Assembly (NCBI RefSeq): GCF_029873635.1
Contig: NC_080423.1
Location: forward strand, 98,514,397 to 98,578,396
DNA from: Malania oleifera
Lineage: Eukaryota; Streptophyta; Magnoliopsida; Santalales; Ximeniaceae
Length of the DNA stretch: 64,000 nucleotides
Direction of reading: 5' to 3'
The position numbers were made by a program, and so were the translations under genes. Shown piece by piece: positions 24,601 to 37,352 of the stretch (positions are counted from its first letter, which is position 1; each line of letters starts with the position of its first letter). A model generated the notes under the pieces. The model was not told where the DNA came from, did no database searches, and was given only the letters and a program-made list of their open reading frames with translations.

Positions 24601-27600
24601 AACGTCAGACACATAACTATTGGTTAAATCCTGCAAGTGTATAGCAATTCAAATAAACATTCACAAGGCAACAAGCATTACAAGAGCAACAACTCCCAAC
24701 TTTTCTTTTATTCAAAGACAAGGAAATACACTCTAACATGTGCAGGAAACACACAACTCGTCCATCCCCATGCCCCCCTGCAACCCACAAGTTAAATTTA
24801 TACACAATTCACACCCCCAACTACCTAGGGTCTGCAGTTGACAACCCCAACTACCTAGGCTGTGCTGGACGTAACCAACAATTGCCAACAAAGCTAAAAC
24901 AAGTCATGCTTAAAAGTAAATGGCTAAAAACATGCCTAGACGTCCACCCACAAATTTACCCACTAACCATGCCTGTCTGCCAGCCATGCAAGGATAAACT
25001 GCCAAGTAACTGCCTAATTCTGATCAACATGTCAACATTGAGAGCAATTGGCATTGACATTATACACCCTATGAGTCAACACTTGTGTCTAGCATCATTC
25101 CCCTTAACCATGACTTGTCCACATCCCAACTACAGCAAATGTCACTGAGGCACTTGATGTAACCAAGTTAACCATCTGACCCTTTTAACTGAAACCAACC
25201 ATCGTAAGCAATCTTGTCAAGGACCATGACTCCAACCATGTCCATTCCTAACCAAGTCAAGTAGGCAACTTCGCTACTATGTGCTCCCCCTACAACAACA
25301 TAGTTTCACCAACCAACGATTATCAAGACAACCCATGACAGACCATCTCAAGCTATTGCCTTGGCACATGGTTTGCCCACGCCGTGTGCCTCGACAATGT
25401 CAAGCTACTCAAGGGTCTGACAGCGGTGCACTATTTAGCCTACATTCACACGCTCAAACCATCTAAGCCAACCCTCCCTTATCTTATCTAGCTTACTACA
25501 AATATATTCATTCTTTAATTTATCTTTGAACGTTATACAATAATACCATTTATCCACCTTATCATTCTCATTTTGGCAACTTTTGCTTTTTAGATATATT
25601 ATTTCTTGGTTGCTCAACATTCTGATCTAGATAGCATACCATATAGTTGTCTCAATAAAATTTTCTTTTAATTTTAAAGGTATTCAATGATTACACAACA
25701 TGTTAAAGCACTTTTCCATTTTAACTATCCTAATTTAACTTTAAGCATAACATCTTCTTCAATATCTCCTTCAGCTTGCATAATAAATCCAAGGTATCGA
25801 AGTCTAGTACTAGGAGTGCTACTAATTTCTCGACCATCAAGTTTAACTTTTTCTTTTGTATTCCACCTACCATTACTACATTTCATATCTTCTATCTTAT
25901 TTCTCTTTAACCTAAAACCTCTAGTTTCTAAAGCTTTTCTCCATAATTCCAACTTAGATTCTACTCCGCCCTAGTTTTATCAATTAAGACAATATCATTT
26001 GCAAACAACATATACTTTGGAACCCCATTTTTGGATACTCCTAGTAAGTTCATCCATCACTAGTGCAAAAATATAGGGATTCAAATACCTTGATTAAAAA
26101 TTCCTTAAACTCTCCACAAGTAGTCCTAATGCTAGTCGTTACTCTATCGTACATATCCTCAATGACATCAACCCGCAAACTAAATTCCCCTTTTTTCCCC
26201 TAAAATACAACATAGAACTTTCCCAGATACTCCGGTCATAGAGGCTTAAGTCAATAAAAACCATATTCAAGCCCCTCTTCTTTTCCCTAAACTTGTCCAC
26301 TGTTCTTAAATGAAATATATAGCTTCTGTAGTCAATCTCCAGGCATAAAACAAAACTGATTTTCTAAAAACCCTCATTTCTAACCCTAGTTTTTGTTCAA
26401 TTACCCTTTCCTATAGCTTCAATGTATGATTAATAAACATAATTACACAATAATTATTACAATTTTGAATATCACCTTTATTTTTATAGGTATAAAAGTG
26501 CTTTTCCTCCATTCTTCTAGCATTTTCTTAGTTTTTATAATTGTGTTAGATGTTAATAAAATAATTTTTTTATCACCTAGGCATTTCCAAACTTCAATTG
26601 AGATGTCATCTGGTCCTACACCTTTTCCATTTTTCATCTTTTTTAATGCAAGATTAACTTCATTAACTCCAATTTTGCAAATAAATCTCAAATTTTAAAC
26701 TCTTTCCTCATTTTTCAATTTTAAGTATTTTGCTTGGTTTTCATTAACTAGCTTATTAAAGCAACTTTGCTATCTTTCTTTTATGTATTATTCTTTAACC
26801 AAGATATATCATCCACATTTTTTATACATTTTACATTACCTAAATCCTACACTCTTTCTTTCTCTAGCTCTAGCAAGTCTCTTTCTCCTTCTTCTATATC
26901 TCTTCTAGCATATAAACTATTATATGCTCTATGTTTAGCTTCAACGACTTTTTTTTGCATCTTTTCTTGCATCTTTATACTTTTCAAAGTTTTCCATGTA
27001 TTTACACTTTTTCCATGTTTTATGATTTTTTTTTTTTTGTCTTCACAGATTTTTCGACTTTTTGCTTCCACCACCACCATCTTTACAAGCCAAGAATCTT
27101 CCTCTAGATTCACCTAAGATCTCTTTTGTTATCTTTTTAATAGAGTTAGCTACCCTACTCCAAAGAGGGCCTCCATCTACACTATCCCCATCATCCAACT
27201 ACCCTCTTTGACCATTTTATCTTTAAATTTTATTATTTTTCTCCCTTTAATATCCACCACCTAGTTCTCTTGCATTGATTTATGCTACCCATTCTCTTCC
27301 ATTTTTTAGTACATGTATCTAACACTAGAACTCTATGTTGTGTAGTTCAATTTTCACCAATCCTTGCATGAAAAATGATCTACCCCTCATAGTTTAGGAG
27401 AAAAATATCTATTTGACTTTTGTTCTGTCCACTCTCGGAAGTTGTCAAGTGTTCTACTCTCTTCTTAAAGCATGTATTCATTATAATAAGGTCATATGAC
27501 TTAACAAGTCTAAGATCATATCAACAAACTCATTTTTATCTCCATATCCATGTCCACCATGTACCCTCTCATTACCTTTATTTTCCTTTCCAATGTGCCC

Positions 27601-30600
27601 ATTCAAATCAGCTCCTATGAATATTTTTCTCAGTCTTTGATGTCCCTTTTATAATACCATCCATATCTTTCCAAAATTGTCTTCTAAGTTTTTCTGCTAA
27701 GCCTATTTTAGGAGCACAAGCACTCATAACATTTATTATCTTTCGACCTAAGATCATCTTGATTTTTATGATTCTATCCCTTACTCTTTTACCATCTTTA
27801 ACGCCATCTTTCAGGTTTTTATCTACAATGACTCCTACCCTACTTTTACATTTTTCTTTTCCAATGTACCAAAGTTTAAATGCTGATTTTTCACTTTATC
27901 TAGCTTGATCCCCTACCCACTCGGTTTCTTGAAGGCAAAATATGTTAATTTTTCTCCTATTCACTATGTTAACTATCTCCATGCTTTGACCCATAAGTGT
28001 CCCCATTTTCCATGTTGATATCCAACCCTAGTCTCCCAAACTAACTTCTTTAACTGCTAATGTTCAAAATGATACCCAGAACCTTCGCACATCTGACACC
28101 GTAGCTGGGCGCCGACACAGCACGTTGCTTTGGTCAAAGATTTAGCCCACCCTTTCCCATTTTTTTTCTTGACTAAGTGGTATAAGAGCACGAAAAGAAT
28201 AGTATCAACCTAAATTATGAAGACAAAAGCGTCACATAATGTCCATATTTCCTTTACCTAACATGAACCCTAGAAGTAAAATTGTAGAATCTTTCGTTGC
28301 GGTAAACAGGTAAAGCCACTGTTTTGGAGAGGAGTAAGACCAAAGAAAGAAATGAGAAAGTTGCATAGGATTAATTTTTGAATTTTATTTCAAATAACTG
28401 CTAAATTAAGCATTCTCTAGGAAAAGAAAGCTACTAAAACTCAGGGGAGTTTTGGAATCAGGTCATAAAAAGGATCAATTAACATCATAAACATATTCAG
28501 GACATGTTCATATTCTTTATGGATAAACTGCTTAGAGATCAAGTCTCCAGAGAGAGAAGAGAGACACATGGATATTTTTTTCTTGAAAATCACATTGAAC
28601 TGTAAACCCCCTACAAGTAAGCCTGGGTCTTCAATATACACGGACATCTAAACTGCCCTACACTCCTTGCCCGCCACTCTCACAGATACATATACAGAAA
28701 CATAATAAACTGTCTCTGAGCACTATTAACTTTTTTCAAATTTACAAAACTAATATAGGAAGTGTAATAATCATTAAAATATAATATAATAATTAACTTA
28801 CATTAAAGTAGAGACAAACCAATAAACAAGAAATATTTTCGTAATTATGTCAGAGTTCATATTAAAATATTGACTGCTGAAGCTACTTCCAGTTGGAAAG
28901 CTATCCATGGAGTTTATAACTAAATACGCCATGCACCAACAAATGGATAAAATTATTCTTCACATTATTACAGAATAAATGAAATTATTCAGTATTAGTG
29001 TGTGTGCACATGCATATATATATAAGCACAAAACTGCTACACCTACAATATATCTGCACAATTCGGAGGGAGAAAACAAAGAAAACAAAACAGGCAAATA
29101 TCCCAAAGAAAAAGGTTAAAGTATGCCTGTTTCAAAAGTTTACTATATTGGGCCTTGGAGATTTCTGCTGCACCTCCAGGTACATTTCCTCTAACATGAA
29201 CCGATAGTCCTGATAAAGCGTCTACAAAAATCCAAAATTTATTTAAACTATTATTTAAAAAGGGGCAAGCAAAGAAAGAAAAAACTGATAATTGTCTAAA
29301 TAAACATGTTGACATATTGAAGTTATCACCTGCAATGGTTGCACCTTTCTGCTGTAGTTCAGAGGATTTCAAGTTTCGAAAAGCTTTATCTTTGACAATT
29401 ACACCTTTTCCAGCCAAAGCCCAATTGAGACCATAGGAAACTCCAGGACCCTCCCTACAAAGAGAAAGAAATGAGTAACAGACAAGAAAAATAAGCCATA
29501 TGTTGTTGAGCTACTCTTATAATATGCAAGTAACTTCAAACATGGAAATGGAAGAACGAGGGAACTAAAATAAATTCATACACCAAATGTCTGACCAATG
29601 CTTCTAAACAAGGGACTACTCAAGTACCTTGGAAGTCTGAGATATAGTAAATTAGAAAGTCGGGAAACTTTCATGTTAATTTTGCAAGCCACCATTCATT
29701 GTATAGCTAAAAGATAAACAAAGGATCTGAGGTTAGCCGTAGCAACTCTTGAAGATAATAAAAGAGAAGGATGGCTAAGATGGTAGGACTACTTGAAACA
29801 TCGACCAAATATTGCTCCATGAGGGGCGACTTGGTTATTGTTAGCAGGAGTTGGCGGGGGTAAACCTAGGATAACTGAGACTGAGATAGTGAGAAAGGGT
29901 TTGAGAGCACTTCAACTTTTCGGGATATATCACCCTACATCATACTGAATTGCTAAAAGTAACATAAGCCCACCCAGTGGGACATAAGGCTTCATCGTCA
30001 TAGTCGGAATCATGACTAGTTGCTGTTTTTGTTTTACTTCCCCCTTGCAGGCTCAAGGGGCCACTCAGGCCAAACCAATATTACATGGACAAACCAATAT
30101 TACGTGAGTTCAAGGAGGAGAATTGAACAGTTCACCAATATTACATCTTGATAGTCAGGGAATGGACAGATCCTACATCTTAACACATGCTCACACCTGA
30201 TGCATGTACCCTTTGCAACAAAACATAAAACTATAGTCCCAAACTAATCCTAGATGACAATCATGTACAGAGTACATCGCATTTCTAGAACACATAAGCA
30301 TGCACATGCACACAAACACAACTTGCTTAAATATAATTAGTGCTCCTAAATATAAGAGAGCAAAATTTAACGGAGGAAAAACTAATACAAAATTCACATG
30401 ATAGCTTTGCAATAAAATCCCCATTAAAATTTTTGAACATAACCAAATGAAGGGTCACCTGGGGAACAAAACTGTTTCAGCTTCCTCCTCGACCATTGGG
30501 GCTGAAACTGCATTCTGTAGAGTTTCAAAACACACAAAAAGTTAGGTCATATGTACTTATTCCAAAATAATTAGTTTTTTATGGATAATAACAACACATA

Positions 30601-33600
30601 ATGCCCATCAATCAAACACATGCAATCATGGTTTTAAATAAAGGCCGCGACCGTTACGTAATGGTTTTTTGGGTTACCGATACCGTTACACAACGCAAAA
30701 TCAGTGGGAAGAAAAATCACGGTCGTAGTGGCCATTATAGACCGCGACCGTTACGTAAAGGCCGTTACAGCCGTTACGTAACCGCTATAGGACCGTTACA
30801 CCAAAAAAAAAAATTTTATTTTTTACTTTTTCTTCTCACTTTTTCTCTCTCTTTCATATGTCATTCTCAATATACCAAGTGGCAAGAGGGAGAAAGATTA
30901 TAATGAGGATGACAATGATACAAAATTTACTATTTTTGTAAATACTCACAATAGATGCATTAATTAACAATTTCAAAAGACTAACTTGTTAGGAAAAAAT
31001 TTTTTTTTTTTTTGATAATATTAGTAATGTGATATTTATGTTCTAAATCTTTCAACTTCAACCTTCTTTATTTTCTAGCTATTTTATATTTATATTATTC
31101 ATATGACTTATATGTCTAATAGATTAATGGAGTGTATAATGTATTTTGTTTTCGTAATTAATTTAGCACACATAAGAATTTATCACAAATAAGAACAATG
31201 AGAAGTATAAATACACACACACGTAATTTTCTATCAATGGTGGTTTAAAACAAATGTAAACTTGTTGCCCTTACTCCTTACCAAATAACTTAGTTACTTA
31301 AACTAAAAGATCCGAAATACACAAACTCTTTCTAAGAATGGCTAAAAGCTTAAAACATGCAAGTACGCTAATATGCACAAGGTTGTGCGTGTTTCAAAAA
31401 AATTCACGGTCGTTACACCCACTTCTCGTTATGTAACATCCGCTACTCCCGCTTCCCTTTACACCTCTTACCGTTATGTTACGCTACCCGCTACCGCGAT
31501 TTAAAACCATGCATGCAATACAACATTAAATTGAAATATGACATTAGCAAGAACTAGATTGATGTCTAATACTCCATCTATTTGTGACAACAATAAGAAT
31601 TATGCAACTAAGAAAAGGAAACAAGGTCAATCACATTAAGAAATCTTTTTTACAAGAAATAATATTAGGATCATTAATAAAAAATTCTTGATGTTCTGTA
31701 AGAGATCCAAAATGGCCAAAATCCCAACATTGCACTTTCTTACAAGTAAAAAAATTTGTCCATGCAAATTTGATTCTCCACAGTTTCATCTAAAGCTTGC
31801 GAGTTTGAATATAAGAATGGCGAAAGGACCTATTAGATTACCAAGTGGTAATCTAACATGGTACCAGAGGCATGGCTGCAAGGTGGTCTCGGGTTCTAGT
31901 CTTGGTGCCCACATTTAATATGGTACCAGATCCATGGCTGCAAGATGGTCTTGGGTTCTAGTCTTGATGCCTACATTTAATATAAGTTTGTTCGAAAATT
32001 GTCATCTACCCAATATATGGGCATTATTCATTGTTTGTTTATTTCTTCACGTGACCATGTTGCACACATAGGGGAGTGTTAAAGCTTGATATACATCGTT
32101 GGCCCACAACCTAACAACTTAATATACATTTAGGCGAAGTGATAATACAACAACACCAACAACAAAAACCAAGCCTTAAGCCCCACTAGGTGGGGTCGGC
32201 TACATGAATCCTTTTTCCGCCAATTTATGCAATCATAGACAAATTCTTTCAACAAATTCAAGACTATTAAATATTTACTCACTATCTCATTCCAAGTTAT
32301 TTTAGGTCTACCACTACCCCTTCTACTGCCACTCACAGTAACTAACTCATTTTTCCTCACTAGCACACTATATGGCCAATGTTGCAAGTGCCTAAACCAT
32401 CTGAGTCGTCCCTCCCTTATCTTCTACAAGAGCTACACCTAACTTACCACGAATATGTTCATTTCTTAATTTATCCTTCAATGTTATACCACTCATCCAT
32501 CTAAGTATTCTCATATCGGCAACTTTTACTTTTTGGATATGTTGTTTCTTAGTCGCCCAACATTCTAATTCATATAGCATAGCTGGTCTTATAACCGTTC
32601 TATAAAACTTCCCTTTTAACTAAAAGGGTATTCTACAATCACAAAGCACACTTGGAGCATTTCTCCATTTTACCGAGCCTGCTTTAACTCTATGCATTAC
32701 ATCCTCTTCAATTTCTCCTTCGGCTTGCATAATAGATCCAAGGTATCGAAATCTATTTATTTCTTCATCATCAAGTTTAACTTTGTCTCCAATATTCCTC
32801 CTACTATTACTGAAATTACATTTCATATATTATGTCTGATTTCTACTTATCCTAAAGCCTCTAGATTCTAAATTTTCTCTCTGTAATTCTAACTTAGCCT
32901 CTACTTCACCCCTAGTTTTATAAATGAATATAATATCATCTCCAAACAACATACACCATGAAACCTCATTTTGGATACTCCTTGTTAGTTGATCCATCAA
33001 TAAAGCAAAAAGCAGATCCTTGGTGTACACCTATTGTGATTGGAAATTATCGAGTCTCTCCACCTATAGTCCTTACACTAGACATTACTTCATCGTACAT
33101 ATCTTTAATGACATCAATATACCTACAACATGCACCTTTATTTTCTAAAACTCACCATAGTACTTCCCTAGGTATCCTATCATATGCTTTCTCTAAGTCA
33201 ATAAATACCATATGCAAGTCCTTCTTTTCCCTAAACTTTTTCATTGATCTTAAAATATATATAGCTTCCGTAGTAGATCTCCCAGGCATATAACCAAATT
33301 GATTTTCTGAGACCCACGTTTCTAACCTTAATCTTTATTCAACTCATTGTAGTCAAAAGCATGCCCCTAGCCCCACTACACCTCGCGCCTCATTCCTTTT
33401 GAGACGAGGCAACCTTCAAGAGGCGCAGGTAGGCGCATTGAGGTACAGGTAGGCGCATTGATGCTCCAAGCACAATGAGCCACGCCTTGAAATTTTTTAG
33501 CCTGTTAAGAAATAAAACGTAGCTAGAACCAGCCCTAGCCCTCTTGCAGCAATCCAGACTTCGACTCAGACCAGCCCTAGCCCTGCATCTTCAAGCCTTC

Positions 33601-36600
33601 AACTCATCTTCAACCCTTTAAACCAGCACAAAACCTAGAAGGAGCCCTTCGTCTTCGACCCTTCTTCTTCTTCTGCTGCTGCTGCTGCCTGCTGCTTCTT
33701 CTTATAATATTTACTTGCATTAAGCCACTAAGTTAATATTATACAATATGTAATTAATTATGTAGTTTAATGCAAGTTTATAATTAATATATAACATTTT
33801 TTACTGAATTTAGCAGCTGTTTGTAATTTTTTTGGAAATGCAGTATACAAATTATACAATATCATTCTCAATTTTTATACATTTTACATTACCTAAGTCC
33901 TTAATCTTTCTTTCTCTAGCTCTAGAAGTTTAAATATACCTATTTCACCGCCTTTTGTAGCTAATCTATCATACAAATTATTAAATGATCTATGCTTAGC
34001 TTCACTAACGGCTTTTTATGCATCTTTTTTTTCTCGCCTCTTTATATTTTTCAAAGTTATCCATGTTTCAACATTTTTGCCATGCTTTATACCAAATTAT
34101 TTTTGTATTTACAACTTTTTGGATATCTTGATCCCACCACCCCACCAACTTTCATTGCTATTTGAGAATCTTCCTCTTGATTCACCTAAAATCTCTTTTG
34201 CTATCTTTTTAATAGAGCTAACTATCCTACTCCAAAGAGTATTTATATCTATACCATCCTCTATAGTTCAATCACCATCTTTGATCATTTTATCTTTAAA
34301 AATTTTATATTTTCTCCTTTTAGGTTTCACCACCTAGTTCTCTTACATTGGTTTATTTTAACCTTCCTTTTCCATTTTTTAATACATACATCTAACACTA
34401 AAATTCTATTTTGTGTGGTCAAGCTTTCACCTAGGATAACTTCATAATTCTTACATGATAAACGATCTACCCTTCTAGTTAAGAAAAAATCTATTTTGAC
34501 TTTTATTTTGTCCACTTTTAAAGGTTATCAAGTGTTCTTCTCTTTTCTTATTCACTGTAATAAAAACATATGACATAGTGAAGTCTAATGTCATTTCCCC
34601 AGACTCATTTTTGTCTCCATATCCATATCCTCCAAGTATCCTTTCATAAGCTTTATTATCCCTTCCAATGTGTCCTTTCATATCTGCTCTTATGAATATT
34701 TTCTCAATCCCTGATATGCCTTGTATAATATTATCCATATCTTCCCAAAATTGTCTCTTAAGATTTTCTGCTAAGCCTACTTGAAGAGCATAAACACTAA
34801 TGATATTTATTATCTCTTGACCTAAGACCATCTTGATGTTTATAATTCTATCCCCTACTCTATTTACATCAACAACGCTATCTTTAAAGTTTTTGCCTTC
34901 AATAATTCCTATCGCATTCTTATATTTTTCTTTTCTAGTGTACCAAATTCTAATTTATCAATTTCTCTAACTTTCTCCCCTACTCACTTAATTTCTTGAA
35001 GGCAAATTGTATTAATTTTTCTTCTAATCATAGTGTCCACAATTTCCATGCTTTTACCTGTAAGTGTCCCTATATTCCAAGTTGCTAATTTAATCCTAAT
35101 TTCCTGATCTAACTTCTTTACCAACCCACGTCCAGAATGATGCGAGAACTCTCACATATTTGACAGTGTACCCAGGCGCCGACACAGTGTGTGGCTTCAG
35201 GGCTACGACCTAACCCACCCTTGCCCACTTTTCGCTACACTCAGGTGGTATAAGTGCAGTGCGTCACTCGTAGGGGACACCCCAAAGAATATTCGGTAAG
35301 GATTCATCATAGTGATCTAAAAAATTTTAGGTTGGTTGTCAGCTACCTAACGCAACCCTCCTCCTCTACCCAAGCTTGAAATCGGTTGTGTGTGAAAAGA
35401 TTACATTGCAGGCAGAGTTAGGCGAAGTGATAATCTGACATGATATTAGAGCTAGTCAGCAGGAGATCCTAGATTCTAATCTTGTTGCCGGCATTTCTTG
35501 TGTGGTGGTTAAAAATTATCTATGCCCCCAATTGGAGTTATTCATTGTTTGTTTATCCTGATGAATAACTCCAATAAATAACTCCAATTAGGAGCATAGA
35601 TAATTTTAAACCACCACACAGGAAAAATTGGCAACAAAATTAGAACCTAGGACCTCCTTCTGACTAACTTTAATACCATGTTAGATTATCACTTAGCCTA
35701 ACTCCGTCTGTGATGCACTTCATATCCTAATTTTTTCACACACAGTCAGTCCCAAGCCTGGGTAAAGAAGGAGGGTTGCATTAGGTAGGTGACATTCAAA
35801 GTAAAATTTGTCAGATCATTATGATATGAACTCCTACTGAATATTTGTTGGAGCGTCCCCTACGAGCCATGAGTTGCACCTATACCACCCAAATGTAGCG
35901 AAAAGTGGGTGAGAGTGAGCTAGGTCATTGCCCCAAAGCGATGCACCGTGTCAACACTTGGGTACAGTGTCAAATATGTGAGAGTTCCCACATCATTCTA
36001 GATGTGGGCAAATAAAGAAATTAGTTCAGAAGACTAGGATTAGAATAGCAACTCATAATATAAGGAAACTTACGAGTAAAAACATGAAAATTGTGAACAC
36101 TGATTAAAAGAAAAATTAATATAATATGCCTTCAAGAAACTAAGTGGGTGGGGAAGAAAACTAGAGGAATTGATAAATCAAGACAATTAAAGCTTGATAT
36201 ACATTGTTAGCCCACAATCTAACAGCTTAATCTTTTAGGTAAAGTGGTAATCTAACAAAACTCAATGGCTCAAATGAAGAAAACCTAAAATATAAGAAAA
36301 AAAAAAGAAGATTGTTTCCTTCCACAATTAAATTAATCAATAACTATTAGGACTTAGGAAGCACTGAATTTTAACCAAGTGACCTACTATGTGAATCAAT
36401 AAATCAAGTCTTCACTTGTCCGCTGTGGTGCTGCCATCAAAGAAGAAAGACAAACTCCATTGAAGAATAAGAAAATTATGAATTCGTCCCATACATTAGA
36501 AACTCAAAATGAAAAATAAAGCAGCCTTTCTTTCCTTCTGCAAAACTATAGCATCCTCACCTTCCTAAGGATTCAAGCTTCTCATAGACGAGGAAATCTA

Positions 36601-37298
36601 GAAATCAACTAAAAATTCAATCCACAACATTTTTTTTCCAAAGTAGGGGTCCCACACTCATTTTCTTGCCCAACCACTGGGTCTAGTTTGCATTCCAATA
36701 TATTCTTTGACTAGAGGCAGAAAGTATCCAGAAACCATGCCTTCATAATACAATGTTCAGAACAAAGATTAAGTCCAAAATCTCTCATTCAACAATACAT
36801 TTCATGAAACTCTCGAGCCTCTAAAACCTCCAAAACCTTTTCAAACGAACTCATCAGAATAGACATGCACACGCATTACACCCAACAAATCACCTAGTCA
36901 AATGCGAAAGCAACACCTCCAAATCCCCGAACCCATTTACCCAACAAACCCACTTCACCCAACCTCCTCTCCCACACCGTAATTATAAACCCTACAAGAC
37001 AGAACAATCAACTTTAACCAAAATTTATGTTACGGGATTTTTTATCTAAAGTTGGTACATTCACGTCAACAACGTCTGCGTACCATTCCCATTAACGACT
37101 TCAAAACACAGTGAGCTCAATTTACAAAATTTTAAAAAGTAATCGGAACCAACCCCAGAATCACAAATTACTCAGATCGTTAGCTTTTATCTAAAATTAA
37201 ACAGGCAGTATGTGAAACCAAACAGCAACAGCGGTTAGAAATGAAACCAAAATCTCAATAATTTAATGTATCTCTCGATCAGCCATTTGAAAGTTATT

Positions 37299-37352
<54 letters not shown>

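Noticed and set aside
24738-25148. A 136 aa plus-strand frame
   Set aside because: It lies inside the solo LTR at 24539-25422 and has no recognisable domain.
30601-30903. A 100 aa frame with RPRPLRKGRYSRYV
   Set aside because: It spans the end of the TIR element and its CCGTTACG repeats; composition artefact.
35441-35460. tRNA-like signal (TATTAGAGC with a later GGTTC-like box)
   Set aside because: It is the TRIM primer-binding site and internal region; no cloverleaf can be drawn.
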